A stretch of 64,000 nt of DNA from Spongiactinospora sp. TRM90649 (GTDB taxonomy: Bacteria; Actinomycetota; Actinomycetes; Streptosporangiales; Streptosporangiaceae). Of this stretch, positions 53,738 through 62,882 are shown one piece after another (the first letter of the stretch is position 1; the number at the start of each line of letters is the position of its first letter). The translations under genes and the position numbers were made by a program. The stretch lies in contig NZ_JARLTC010000032.1 in the NCBI RefSeq assembly GCF_029382225.1, positions 1 to 64,000 of the forward strand. The letters run 5' to 3'. The notes under the pieces were generated by a model, which saw only the letters and a program-made list of their open reading frames with translations, did not search any database and had not been told where the DNA came from.

Positions 53738-53992
53738 GTGCCGAACCTGGGGCCCGTCGAGCTGCTGATCATCATAGTGGTCTTCGGATTCATCGCCGCC
53801 GTGACGGTGGCCCTGGTGCTGCTGGCCGTCCGCCTGGCGGGCGGGCGCAAGCCGCCGCCCCGCGAGCCCGACCTGGCCGCACGCGCCCGGGCACTGAAGT
53901 CGTCCGGTCATCCGGACCGCGCGATCATGCTCGTCCGCGGCGAGACCGGTATGTCATACGATGACGCGAGCCAGTTCGTGCACGGCCTCTGA
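53738..53992 (+). CDS. Small membrane protein with bL12-like C-terminal helix-turn
   Basis: The 84-residue product starts MPNLGPVELLIIIVVFGFIAAVTVALVLLAVRL, a single hydrophobic segment, followed by a cytoplasmic part (DLAARARALKSSGHPDRAIMLVRGETGMSYDDASQFVHGL) that resembles the ribosomal bL12-like fold seen in small actinobacterial membrane proteins. GTG 53738 is preferred over ATG 53702 because PNLGPVELLII is the natural start and a -10 box sits just upstream. Confidence 0.72.
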   Translation: MPNLGPVELLIIIVVFGFIAAVTVALVLLAVRLAGGRKPPPREPDLAARARALKSSGHPDRAIMLVRGETGMSYDDASQFVHGL

Positions 53993-54031
53993 GCCAGGCT
54001 CCATTTGCCTTTCCCCGAAGAGGAAGACCGC

Positions 54032-54685
54032 ATGCGCAAATACGTCATCATGGGGGTGCAGGGCAGCGGCAAGGGCACGCAGAGCGCGCTGCTCGCCGCC
54101 GATCTCGACCTGGTCGACATCAGCGTCGGCGACATCTTCCGATGGCATGTCAAGAGCCACACCAAACTCGGCGCCCAGGTTCGCCGGGTGATGGCCAGGG
54201 GCGAACTGGTCGGCGACGACCTGGTCGAGGCCGTCGTGCGCGACCGCCTCCAGCAGCACGACTGGAACTACGGCTTCGTCATCGACGGCTTCCCGCGCAA
54301 CCGCCGTCAGGCCGAGTTCTTCCTGGAGAGCTACGACATCGACGGCGTCATCCACCTCGACCTGCCCGACAAGGAGGTCTGGCGCCGCGTCCTGGCCCGC
54401 CGCCTGTGCTCCGGCTGCGGCATGGACTACAACCTGATCGCGCACCGCCCGGAGACCGACGGCCGCTGCGACGTCTGCGGCGGCGAGCTGGTCACCCGCG
54501 AGGACGACACCCCCGAGGCCCTCACCCGCCGCCTCGCGGAGTACCACGACAAGATCGACCCGGTGATCGACCTGTTCCGCGGCAAGGAGTACGTGATCAC
54601 GGTCGACGCCCGCGCCGACCGGGCCACCGTGCAGCGCGAGATCCGCGAGCGGCTGGGGCTTCCGGCGTACACGCCCGCCGCGTGA
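54032..54685 (+). CDS. Adenylate kinase-like nucleoside monophosphate kinase
   Basis: This 217-residue protein has the P-loop GVQGSGKGT (residues 8-16), IDGFPRN, and a zinc-type LID with CSGCG and CDVCGG. This is the full adenylate kinase plan. It is not in a ribosomal-protein/secY operon, so it may be a second copy or of different specificity (inference). ATG 54032 is preceded by GAGGAAG. It stands 40 bases after the small membrane protein gene. Confidence 0.9.
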   Translation: MRKYVIMGVQGSGKGTQSALLAADLDLVDISVGDIFRWHVKSHTKLGAQVRRVMARGELVGDDLVEAVVRDRLQQHDWNYGFVIDGFPRNRRQAEFFLESYDIDGVIHLDLPDKEVWRRVLARRLCSGCGMDYNLIAHRPETDGRCDVCGGELVTREDDTPEALTRRLAEYHDKIDPVIDLFRGKEYVITVDARADRATVQREIRERLGLPAYTPAA

Positions 54686-54706
54686 TCGTGCCATAGCCTG
54701 AGTCGC

Positions 54707-55612
54707 ATGAGGTTCGGTGTCAACATCCTCAACTTCGGCGCCGGAACCGACGCCAGGGCCCTTTCCGCCTGGGCGCGGTTCGCCGAGGACGAGGGTTTCC
54801 ACTTCGCGATGATCTCCGATCACGTGGCCGTGACCCCCGACGTCGCCGCGCAGTACCCGGCGCCGTTCTACGACCCCTTCACCGCGCTCGCCTGGCTCGC
54901 CGGGCGCACCTCGCGGATCGGGCTGGGCACCACCGTCGCCGTGCTCCCCTTCCGCTCCCCGCTGCTGACCGCCCGGATGGCCCAGGACATCGACGAGTTC
55001 AGCGGCGGCAGGATGATCCTCGGGGTCGGGGTGAGCTGGGCCGAACGCGAGTACGCCGCCCTCGGCCTGCCCTTCGGGCGGCGCGGGGCGATCACCGACG
55101 AGTACCTCGCGGTGATCAGGCGCTGCTGGACTGAGGACGAGACCTCGTTCGCGGGCGAGCGGGTCGCGTTCGCCTCCGTGACGGCGGGGCGCGCGGCCCC
55201 GCCCATCTGGGTGGGCGGCGCGAGCCCGGCGGCCATGCGGCGTGCCGTCCGCTTCGGCGACGCCTGGCACCCGCTGAACGTCCGCCTCGACCGCCTGCGC
55301 GACACCGAGCTGCCCACCCTGCGGCGGATCGCCGCCGAGGCAGGCCGTCCCGTGCCCGCCTTCGCCCCGAGGATCCCGCTGCACATCAGCCCCGAGCCCC
55401 TCACCGGCCCCGACCGCCTGGCCGGCCAGGGCACCCTCGACCAGATCCACGACGACTTGCTCGCCCTGGCCGCCCTCGGCGCCGAGCACGTCCTCTTCGA
55501 CACCTACCGCGGCCCCGGTCACCCGCCCACCCCCGAAGCCGACCGCCAAGCCCTCCGCACCCTCGCCGGCCAAGCCCTCGACCTCCCCACCGGCACGATC
55601 CACCCCCGCTGA
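54707..55612 (+). CDS. LLM-class F420-dependent oxidoreductase
   Basis: This 301-residue protein has the luciferase-like monooxygenase TIM barrel: MRFGVNILNFG, ARFAEDEGFHFAMISDHV, LAGRTSRIGLGTTVAVLPFRSPLLTARMAQDIDEFSGGR and PPIWVGGASPAAMRRAVRFGDAWHPL. Many actinobacterial members use coenzyme F420. It is 22 bases after the adenylate kinase-like gene and possibly co-transcribed. The substrate is unknown. Confidence 0.92.
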   Translation: MRFGVNILNFGAGTDARALSAWARFAEDEGFHFAMISDHVAVTPDVAAQYPAPFYDPFTALAWLAGRTSRIGLGTTVAVLPFRSPLLTARMAQDIDEFSGGRMILGVGVSWAEREYAALGLPFGRRGAITDEYLAVIRRCWTEDETSFAGERVAFASVTAGRAAPPIWVGGASPAAMRRAVRFGDAWHPLNVRLDRLRDTELPTLRRIAAEAGRPVPAFAPRIPLHISPEPLTGPDRLAGQGTLDQIHDDLLALAALGAEHVLFDTYRGPGHPPTPEADRQALRTLAGQALDLPTGTIHPR

Positions 55613-55623
55613 CGTCGCGGACG

Positions 55624-56292
55624 TCAGGGGCGGGCGGAGGTGAGGATGTAGGTGGCGGTCAGGGCGGCCACGATGGCGGCCATGACCACCAGGGTGGTGG
55701 TCAGGCCGGTGTGGCGGAGGACCAGGCCGGCCGCGCAGGCGCCCGCGACGAGGGCGGCGATCTGGGCGGCGCAGCGGCCCAGGCGTGAGCGGTCCGGGCC
55801 GGGGATGAAGGGATCGGCGCCGAGCTTGGTGAGCGTGCCGGTCATGGTGGTCGTGACGATGTCGGGGATCTTCAACGGCCTGATGACCGCGTTGCGCACG
55901 CCCATGGAGAGCGCCAGCGTCGCGATCAGCGGATAGCGGGCGGCAGGTGCGGCGATCGGCAGCAGCACCGACTCCAGGGCGGTGAGGGCGTTCATCGCGA
56001 ACTCCACGCTCATCCCCGCGATCAGCCTGCGGCGCAGGTCGCCCACGCGGGCGGTGAGCTGCCCGCCGAGCGCCGCGCCCACGAGGAAGCCCACGACGGA
56101 GACCAGCGAGGCGATGATCGAGAACGGCTGGGTGCCCGCGGCGGCGAACCCCACGATGAGCAGGTTGCCGGTCATGTTCGAGGTGAACACCTGGGCGATG
56201 CCCAGATACGTGGCGGCGTCGACCATCCCGCTCACGAAGGTGAGGCCGATCAGGACCGGCGGGGACGGGACGCCGCCGCCGTCCGACGCCAT
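55624..56292 (-). CDS. DUF1275/YoaK-family membrane protein
   Basis: This 222-residue protein has six predicted membrane segments. It has the family core LTFVSGMVDAATYLGIAQVFTSNMTGNLL and GVRNAVIRPLKIPDIVTTTMTGTLTKL. ATG 56292 follows GGGAGG. It is convergent with the LLM gene (11 bases apart). The function of the family is not established. Confidence 0.9.
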   Translation of the reverse strand: MASDGGGVPSPPVLIGLTFVSGMVDAATYLGIAQVFTSNMTGNLLIVGFAAAGTQPFSIIASLVSVVGFLVGAALGGQLTARVGDLRRRLIAGMSVEFAMNALTALESVLLPIAAPAARYPLIATLALSMGVRNAVIRPLKIPDIVTTTMTGTLTKLGADPFIPGPDRSRLGRCAAQIAALVAGACAAGLVLRHTGLTTTLVVMAAIVAALTATYILTSARP

Positions 56293-56434
56293 GATCGATC
56301 CTCCCTGCGCCCGTGCGGGTGACGGTCCGCCCCGAAGACTGCCGGGGAGATCCGCCGCGCGCACCGCCCGAAACGCCGGTCCCGCCGGCTCCTTTGCCGA
56401 ACCTTCCACCGGGCTGGGAGTTCGGCCCCGGCGG

Positions 56435-59400
56435 CTACGGAGCGGACGGCAGGGCGTCCTGGAGCCTCTGACCGAGCCCCACCGCGTAGGCGGCCGTGAA
56501 CGACTCGGCGCCCAGGACCTGCTCGGCGCGGCGGCGGACGCGGTCCTCCTCGTGGATGTCGGAGGCGGCGGCCGGAGTGCCGTGCTCGGTCCTGGCGGCT
56601 TGGGCGATCCCCAGCAGCCGGGCCGCCTCCGCCGGTTCGGCGACCGCCGCCAGCGCGCTGACGGCGCTCGCCACGGTGAACGGATCACCGATCCTCCACG
56701 CCGCCGCGTGCGCCTCCAGGAACAGCTCCCGCGCGGTGTCCGGGTCGTCCCGCCGCTCGGAGATGAACCCGAGTTCGATCAGCACCGTCGGCAGATGCAG
56801 TTCCGGCACCACGCCGGGACCCCTGGGAACCCCTTCCAGCATGGAGTTCAGGTGCTCCTCCGCCACCTCCAGCAGCCCGGCGCGGCGGGCGGCGAACCCG
56901 AGCCCCATCTGCGCGAAGAGCTTCCCCTGCCGGTTGCCCTGGGAGAGCGCCAGCCGCAGCGCCCGCGTCGAGTGGTCCATCGCCTGGCCGTAGTCGGCCC
57001 GCATCATCGCGCCCCAGCCCAGCCACGACAACCGGGCCGCCGCGTCCTGCCACAGCCCCAGCTCCTCGGCGATGGCCAGGCCCTCGGTGAACAGCCGCTC
57101 CGCCCGCTCGCGCTCACCCCGGAACTCGGCCAGCCCGCCCAGCCACTCCGTGGCCTGCAGGCGGCCCCACCGGTCGCCCAGCTCCCCGAACAGCCGCTCG
57201 CACTCAAGGCCGGTGCGTTCCAGCTCCGCGTGGTCGCGCAGGGTGAACGCCTCGCGGGCCAGGACGATCAGCGCCGCCGCGACGCCCCACCGGTCGTCCA
57301 GCTCGCGGAACGTGGCCAGCGCGCGCTCCGCGAGCGCGCGGGCGGCCGGCAGATCGGTCATGGTCAGGGCGATGAGCCACTGCGCGTGGGCCAGGTCGCG
57401 CGGGTCGTGCACGGCCCGCAGCGCCGCCTCGTGGTCGGCGTCCTCGCCGAGCATCCGGGTGAACGCGGCATGCCAGGCCGCCGCCTTCGCCCGATCGGCG
57501 TCCGGGGCCGGTCCCGGCGCGGCCAGCGCGATGTCCAGCGCCCGCCGCGCCTCGCGCAGCCTGCCCCGCAGGTACCAGTACCAGGCCAGCGCGTTGACCA
57601 GCCGCAGCGCGTCGGCGGCGGGCGCCGCGTCCAGCGCGCCGCGCAGGTTCGCCGTCTCGGCGTCCAGCAGGCGCAGCCACTCGGCCTGCGCGGGCCCGCG
57701 CAGGTGCGCCTCCGCCCGTACGGCCAGCGCCACGTAACACTCCACGTACGCCCGGCGGATCCGCTCGGCCTCGCCCGCGTCCTCCAGCCGCCTGCGGCAG
57801 TAGGCCGCCACCGACTCCAGCAGCCGGTAGCGCACCCCGGAGGGCCCCGCGACGACGGTCACCAGCGACCGGTCGACCAGCCGGGTGACCAGGTCCATCA
57901 CGTCGAGCCCTGGGTCGCCGTCGCCGCAGACCACCTCGGCCGACTCCAGGGTGCAGCCGTCGGCCTGCACCGACAGCCGCCGCAGCACGACCCGCTCGGC
58001 GTCGCTGAGCAGCGTCCAGCTCCAGTCGATCATCGCGGACAGCGTCTGCTGGCGGGCCGGGGCGCCGCGCTGCCAGCCGGAGAGCACCCGGAAGCGGTCG
58101 TCGAGCCGGGCCACCAGCTCTTCAACGCCCAGCGCGCGCACCCGGGTGGCGGCCAGTTCCAGGGCGAGCGGCAGGCCGTCCAGGCGGCGGACGAGCTGCG
58201 CGACCACGGGCGCGTTGTCGGCGTTCAACGTGAAACCGCGCGCCGAGGCGGTCGCCCGCGCCACGAACAGCCGGACCGCCTCGGACCCGGCCACCTCGCC
58301 GAGATCGCCGCCCTCCGGGAGGACGAGCGGGGGCACGCCGTACAGGACCTCGCCCGCCACGCACAACGGCTCGCGGCTCGTGGCCAGCACGCGCAGGCCG
58401 GGGGCCGAGCGCAGCAGCGCCTCGGCCAGCTTGGCCGCCTGGTCAACCACGTGCTCGCAGTTGTCCAGGACCAGCAGCAGCCGCCGGTCGCGCAGGGCGT
58501 CCACGAGGCGTTCCGCAGGGTCGCCGGGGCCCGCGCCGTCCCGGATGTCCAGGGCGGCCAGGACGGCGTCGGCCGGCGAGCCGGTGTCGCGGTCGTAGGC
58601 CGCCAGCTCCACCAGCCAGACGCCGTCGGCGTGGTCGCCGGCGAGCCGGGCGGCGATCTCCAGCGCGAGCCGGGTCTTGCCGACGCCGCCGGGGCCGGTG
58701 AGCGTGACCAGCCGGTCGCCGCCGAGCAGCGCGGACACCTCGGTCACCGCCTCCTCGCGCCCGATCAGGCCGCTGACCGGGGCGGGCAGGTTCGTCGTCC
58801 GCCGCGGGGCGGGGCCGCGCAGCGCGGGGTCCTGCCGCAGGATCGCGGCGTGCAGCTCGGCCAGCTCGGGGGAGGGGTCCAGGCCCAGTTCCTCGGCGAG
58901 GCGTTCGCGCAGCTCGCCGTACGCGGCCAGGGCGTCGCTCTGGCGTCCGGCCCGGTAGAGCGCCTTCATGTGGACGGCACGCAGCCGCTCGCGCAGCGGA
59001 TGCTCCGCCACCAACTCCGCGACGTCCATGGTCTCGCCCGCCGCCAGCCGCGTCTCGGCCAGCTCCTCGGCCGCCGACAGCCGGGCCTCCTCCAGCCGGG
59101 TGATCACCGGCCGGGCGAACTCGAAGTCGGCGAAGTCCGCGTAGGCGGCACCCCGCCAGAGGTCCAGCGCCTCGGCGAGGCGCTTGTCGGCGAGCAGGCG
59201 GGCGAACCGGGCGGCGTCCACGGCCTCGGGCTCGACCCGCAACTGGTAACCGGGCGCGCGGGACACGACGAGAGCCTTGCCGCCCGGTTCGGCCTCCTCC
59301 AGCGCGCGGCGGAGCTGGGAGACGCGCACCTGGAGCGCCGCCGCCGGGTTGCCCGGCGGGTCGTCCCCCCACAGGTCCTCGACCAGGCGATCGACCGACA

Positions 59401-59521
59401 CCACCCGGCCCTCGTTGGCGAGCAGGTCGGCGAGCAGCGCCCGGACCTTGACCCCGGGGATCGTGACGATCTCTCCGGCGTCGGTCCAGACGGTGAGCGG
59501 GCCGAGGGTCCCAAAACGCAT
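56435..59521 (-). CDS. BTAD/NB-ARC transcriptional regulator
   Basis: The 1028-residue protein starts MRFGTLGPLTVWTDAGEIVTIPGVKVRALLADLL: an OmpR-like winged helix, then BTAD (to about residue 245), then an NB-ARC ATPase (GPGGVGKTRLAL, LLLVLDNCEHV) and a helical TPR-like C-terminus. It is related to AfsR/SARP and to the BTAD regulators of secondary metabolism and stress. No biosynthetic genes adjoin it. No ribosome site is seen before ATG 59521. The open frame extends into an artificial-looking G/C tract upstream, which is not coding. Confidence 0.92.
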   Translation of the reverse strand: MRFGTLGPLTVWTDAGEIVTIPGVKVRALLADLLANEGRVVSVDRLVEDLWGDDPPGNPAAALQVRVSQLRRALEEAEPGGKALVVSRAPGYQLRVEPEAVDAARFARLLADKRLAEALDLWRGAAYADFADFEFARPVITRLEEARLSAAEELAETRLAAGETMDVAELVAEHPLRERLRAVHMKALYRAGRQSDALAAYGELRERLAEELGLDPSPELAELHAAILRQDPALRGPAPRRTTNLPAPVSGLIGREEAVTEVSALLGGDRLVTLTGPGGVGKTRLALEIAARLAGDHADGVWLVELAAYDRDTGSPADAVLAALDIRDGAGPGDPAERLVDALRDRRLLLVLDNCEHVVDQAAKLAEALLRSAPGLRVLATSREPLCVAGEVLYGVPPLVLPEGGDLGEVAGSEAVRLFVARATASARGFTLNADNAPVVAQLVRRLDGLPLALELAATRVRALGVEELVARLDDRFRVLSGWQRGAPARQQTLSAMIDWSWTLLSDAERVVLRRLSVQADGCTLESAEVVCGDGDPGLDVMDLVTRLVDRSLVTVVAGPSGVRYRLLESVAAYCRRRLEDAGEAERIRRAYVECYVALAVRAEAHLRGPAQAEWLRLLDAETANLRGALDAAPAADALRLVNALAWYWYLRGRLREARRALDIALAAPGPAPDADRAKAAAWHAAFTRMLGEDADHEAALRAVHDPRDLAHAQWLIALTMTDLPAARALAERALATFRELDDRWGVAAALIVLAREAFTLRDHAELERTGLECERLFGELGDRWGRLQATEWLGGLAEFRGERERAERLFTEGLAIAEELGLWQDAAARLSWLGWGAMMRADYGQAMDHSTRALRLALSQGNRQGKLFAQMGLGFAARRAGLLEVAEEHLNSMLEGVPRGPGVVPELHLPTVLIELGFISERRDDPDTARELFLEAHAAAWRIGDPFTVASAVSALAAVAEPAEAARLLGIAQAARTEHGTPAAASDIHEEDRVRRRAEQVLGAESFTAAYAVGLGQRLQDALPSAP

Positions 59522-59535
59522 ACGACCGACCCTAA

Positions 59536-59647
59536 GTGGCGGGGGGGGGGGGCCGCCCCCCCCGGGGGGGCCCCCCCCCCCCCCCCCCCCCCCCGCGGCG
59601 GGGGGGGGGGGCCCCCCCGCGGGGGGGCGGCCCCCCCCCCCCGCCAC
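59536..59647. repeat. Pure G/C palindromic tract
   Basis: Bases 59538-59645 contain no A or T: alternating runs of G (up to 14) and C (up to 30). The ends match as GTGGCGG at 59536 and CCGCCAC at 59641, so the whole is an imperfect palindrome. It could be a real inverted repeat that sequences badly, or an assembly error. It lies in the promoter region of the BTAD regulator and the SHOCT gene. Confidence 0.85.
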
Positions 59648-59748
59648 CGCGCACCCCTACGGTCGTAGCGGGAGACGCGGCCATCGGCGGATTCCCTTCG
59701 CCGCGAGATGCCGGACCGTGGGGGGTAACCAAGGAAAGGAATCCGCAC

Positions 59749-60021
59749 ATGAACACGCTCGCCATGGCGCCGCACTGGGGCGGAGGGTTCTGGCCGATCT
59801 TCCCGGTCTTCTGGCTGGTCTTCTGGGCAGCCGCCGTGACCCTGTTCGTCCGCGCCCGCCGCCGGGGCTGGAAGCCCCCGTTCCTCGCCACCGCCACCGG
59901 GTCGCCGTCCGGCCCGACCGACGCGGCCGAACGCCTCCTCGCCGAACGCTACGCCCGGGGGGAGATGAGCGACGACGAGTACCTTCAGCGGGTCTCGGTA
60001 CTCAAAACCGGTTCATCCTGA
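59749..60021 (+). CDS. Small membrane protein with SHOCT domain
   Basis: This 90-residue protein has an N-terminal hydrophobic segment (FWPIFPVFWLVFWAAAVTLFV), a basic stretch (RARRRGW) and the C-terminal SHOCT motif DAAERLLAERYARGEMSDDEYLQRVSVL. AAGGAAAGGA precedes ATG 59749. It is divergent from the BTAD regulator gene across the G/C tract. The function is unknown. Confidence 0.85.
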   Translation: MNTLAMAPHWGGGFWPIFPVFWLVFWAAAVTLFVRARRRGWKPPFLATATGSPSGPTDAAERLLAERYARGEMSDDEYLQRVSVLKTGSS

Positions 60022-60054
60022 TCATCAGGGTGCCGCCGGTGGCAGAATCACACG

Positions 60055-60522
60055 ATGACCTTGGATCCGGATCCACGCTTGCCGGGCCGTGGCGTCCGAG
60101 CCGCCTGCGGGGCCGTGGCCGGGATCCTGCTCCTGACCGCCATCGCGGTGTGCGTGATCCTCGGGATGGTTCTCTTCCCCGACATCGCCGGCTGCTGGGA
60201 CAGCGAGTGCTGGCCGATCTACGCCCAGGCCCGCTGGGCGGCGTACATCCTCATCTGGCCCCTGCTCTACGCCATGTACGTCCGCCCGGCCTGGCCCGTC
60301 GCCCTGCTGGGAGCCGCCTTCACCGAGGCCGTCTGGGACATGGCCCGCCCGTTCGCCTGGGACCGCGACCTCAACTCCTTCTACCTGCTCATCGCCCTCA
60401 GCGCCATGATCGCCTACCCGATCGCCACCCTTGCCGCCGAGCCCCGCCTTCCCCTCCGCTACAGCGTCCTGCCGCCCGCGGCCTTCGCCGTGCTCTACCT
60501 CCTCGCCACCGCCGTGGAGTAG
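60055..60522 (+). CDS. Hypothetical membrane protein
   Basis: This 155-residue protein has four likely membrane spans (AGILLLTAIAVCVILGMVLF, AYILIWPLLYAMYV, FYLLIALSAMIAYPIATLAA, PPAAFAVLYLLATA) and a WDSECW loop with two Cys around residue 50. I do not recognise the family. It is 33 bases after the SHOCT gene and may be co-transcribed. Confidence 0.75.
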   Translation: MTLDPDPRLPGRGVRAACGAVAGILLLTAIAVCVILGMVLFPDIAGCWDSECWPIYAQARWAAYILIWPLLYAMYVRPAWPVALLGAAFTEAVWDMARPFAWDRDLNSFYLLIALSAMIAYPIATLAAEPRLPLRYSVLPPAAFAVLYLLATAVE

Positions 60523-60569
60523 CCGCGGGCCGTAGGCTGAAGTTCGCTCGTGATGGACAGGAGGCTCAG

Positions 60570-61253
60570 GTGGCCGAGACGACGCTGACCGAGACCGCTG
60601 TGGGCGAGGTGCTGGCCGAGCTGGCCGCGCTCGACGACCCGAAGATCCGTGTCGTGAACCAGCGGCACGGCGACGACCACGGGGTGAACCTCGGCAAGCT
60701 CCGCGCCGTCGCCAAGCGGCTGAAGACGCAGCAGGAGCTCGCGATCCGGCTCTGGGCGACCGATGACACCGCGGCCAGGCTGCTGGCCCTCCTGATCTGC
60801 CGCCCTCGTGCGTTCGGGCGCGACGAGCTCGACGCCATGCTGCGCGAGGCCCGCGCGCCCAAGGTGCACGACTGGCTCGTGAACTACGTGGTGAAGAAGA
60901 ACCCGCACGTCGAAGAACTGCGGGCGGCCTGGTTCGCCGACCCCGACCCGGCGGTCGCGAGCGCGGGCTGGGCGCTGACCACCGATCGGGTGGCGAAGAA
61001 GCCCGACGGCCTCGACCTCAGCGGACTGCTCGACACCATCGAGGCGGAGATGAAGACCGCCCCTGACCGCCTCCAGTGGGCGATGAACCACTGCCTGGCG
61101 CAGATCGGCATCGAGCACCCCGAACACCGCGCCCGCGCCCTCGACATCGGCGAGCGCCTTGAGGTCCTCAAGGACTACCCGACCTCCCCGGGCTGCACAT
61201 CCCCGTTCGCCCCCACCTGGATCACCGAGATGGTGCGGCGTCAGCACGCCTAG
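60570..61253 (+). CDS. DNA alkylation repair protein, AlkD-like
   Basis: This 227-residue protein is all helical with HEAT-like repeats. KIRVVNQRHGDDHGVNLGKLRAVAKRL and LAIRLWATDDTAARLLALLI resemble the N-terminal half of AlkD DNA glycosylases, and WAMNHCLAQIGI fits the later helices. GTG 60570 has AGGAGG five bases upstream. It would remove alkylated bases; activity on DNA was not confirmed from sequence alone. It precedes a TOPRIM gene on the same strand. Confidence 0.82.
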   Translation: MAETTLTETAVGEVLAELAALDDPKIRVVNQRHGDDHGVNLGKLRAVAKRLKTQQELAIRLWATDDTAARLLALLICRPRAFGRDELDAMLREARAPKVHDWLVNYVVKKNPHVEELRAAWFADPDPAVASAGWALTTDRVAKKPDGLDLSGLLDTIEAEMKTAPDRLQWAMNHCLAQIGIEHPEHRARALDIGERLEVLKDYPTSPGCTSPFAPTWITEMVRRQHA

Positions 61254-61305
61254 ACGCCCGTAAAAACTTGATGAACCTTCCCGGGTTCGGTGTGAGGGTG
61301 GGCTG

Positions 61306-61881
61306 GTGAGCGACACGCGTACCGTGGTCCTGGTCGAGGGGGCCAGCGACAAGGCGGCCGTCGAGGCGCTGGCCCGGCGCCGGGGGCGTGACCTGGACGC
61401 CGAAGCCGTCTCCGTGGTGGCGATGGGCGGGGCCACGAACATCGGGGCGTACATCGGGAGGTTCGGGCCCCTCGGTCGCGGCTTCCGGCTGGCCGGTCTG
61501 TGCGACGCCAGGGAGGAAGGCGTCTTCCAGCGGGCGCTTGGGCGCGCGGGGTTCGGGCCCCTGGCGGGCCGGGACGATCTGGAGGCGCACGGGTTCTTCG
61601 TGTGCGTCGCCGACCTTGAGGACGAGCTGATCCGCGCGCTCGGCACGGACACGGTCGAGCGCGTCGTCGAGGCCGGGGGCGAGCTCGGCGCGTTCCGCAC
61701 TCTGCAGAAGCAGCCCGCCTGGCGCGGCGGCGCCACCCATGACCAGTTGCGCCGGTTCATGGGCTCCGGCTCCGGCCGCAAGCTCCGCTACGCAGCCCCG
61801 TTCGTCGAGGCGCTCGACCCCGATCGCGTGCCACGGCCGCTGGACGCCCTGCTGGCCCACCTGCTGGGCAGCAGGCGGTAG
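61306..61881 (+). CDS. TOPRIM-domain protein (OLD-type)
   Basis: This 191-residue protein has a TOPRIM core: TVVLVEGASDKAAVEALA (catalytic Glu) and LAGLCDAREEG (Asp-x-Arg in the place of the DxD pair), with an acidic VADLEDELIRAL helix as in the C-terminal part of OLD nucleases. No ATPase domain is present, so this is the TOPRIM part alone. The start is GTG. It may work with the AlkD-like protein or with a separate ATPase (inference). Confidence 0.85.
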   Translation: MSDTRTVVLVEGASDKAAVEALARRRGRDLDAEAVSVVAMGGATNIGAYIGRFGPLGRGFRLAGLCDAREEGVFQRALGRAGFGPLAGRDDLEAHGFFVCVADLEDELIRALGTDTVERVVEAGGELGAFRTLQKQPAWRGGATHDQLRRFMGSGSGRKLRYAAPFVEALDPDRVPRPLDALLAHLLGSRR

Positions 61882-62027
61882 CGCCGCCCGCAGCAGGTTC
61901 ATCGGTGCTGTTGCGGATATGAGGAAAAATGGTGAAATGCGCGAGCCGATGCCAGGGGCGATGCCCCTTCCACCGGGCGGATACGAGAGTAAGGTGAGCG
62001 GGTGAGCAGGGCAGGCGGGAACGCGCG

Positions 62028-62882
62028 GTGACCACGGAGGTGCGTGAGCCGCTCGATCTCCCCGAGCCCCCCGCGAAGGGCGGGCGGCCCGGCAGGAGCC
62101 CCCGTGGGCGGGTGCCGTGGATGCTGGTGGTGCCCGCGCTGCTCGGGCTGGTGTTCCTGATCTTCCCGCTCGCGGGGCTGGTGATCCGGGCGCCGTGGTC
62201 GACCATGGGGGAGCGGCTGGCCGAGCCGCACGTGCTGGAGGCGTTGCGGCTGTCCCTGGTCACCGCGACCATCGCCACCGCCGTGTGCGTGGTGCTCGGG
62301 GTGCCGCTGGCCTGGTTGCTGGCCCGGGTGCCGTTTCCCGGCCGGGGGCTGGTCCGGGCGCTGGTCACGATTCCGCTCGTGCTGCCACCGGTCGTGGGCG
62401 GCGTCGCGCTGCTGCTGGTGCTCGGCCGCAGGGGGCTGGCGGGGCAGTGGCTGGAGACGGTCTTCGGGTTCTCACTGCCGTTCACCACCGCCGCCGTGGT
62501 CGTCGCGGAGGCGTTCGTGGCCATGCCGTTCCTGGTGATCAGCGTGGAGGGCGCGCTGCGCGGGGCCGACGATCGGTACGAGGAGGCGGCGGCCACCCTG
62601 GGGGCGTCACGCTGGACGATCTTCCGGCGGGTCACCGTGCCGCTGGTCGTGCCGGGAATCGTGGCGGGCGCGGTGCTGTGCTGGGCCCGCGCGCTGGGGG
62701 AGTTCGGCGCGACGATCACGTTCGCCGGCAACTTCCCCGGGGTGACGCGCACCATGCCGCTCGCCGTCTACCTGGCGCTGGAGACCGACCCCGAGTCGGC
62801 CATCGTGCTGAGCCTGATCCTGCTGGTGGTCTCGGTGGCGATCCTCGCGGGGCTGCGCGACCGCTGGGTGGCGGCCCCGTGA
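62028..62882 (+). CDS. modB: Molybdate ABC transporter permease
   Basis: This 284-residue protein has five to six membrane spans and the ABC EAA loop EEAAATLGASRWTIFRRVTVPLV. LVTIPLVLPPVVGGVALLLVLGRRG and WARALGEFGATITFAGNFPG are typical of ModB. GTG 62028. No modA lies just upstream; the preceding gene is the TOPRIM one. It overlaps modC by four bases. Confidence 0.93.
   Translation: MTTEVREPLDLPEPPAKGGRPGRSPRGRVPWMLVVPALLGLVFLIFPLAGLVIRAPWSTMGERLAEPHVLEALRLSLVTATIATAVCVVLGVPLAWLLARVPFPGRGLVRALVTIPLVLPPVVGGVALLLVLGRRGLAGQWLETVFGFSLPFTTAAVVVAEAFVAMPFLVISVEGALRGADDRYEEAAATLGASRWTIFRRVTVPLVVPGIVAGAVLCWARALGEFGATITFAGNFPGVTRTMPLAVYLALETDPESAIVLSLILLVVSVAILAGLRDRWVAAP

Noticed and set aside
61919..62005. 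28-codon ORF (MRKNGEMREPMPGAMPL...) before modB
   Set aside because: No ribosome site and it contains a small AGGGGC/GCCCCT hairpin; more likely leader sequence.
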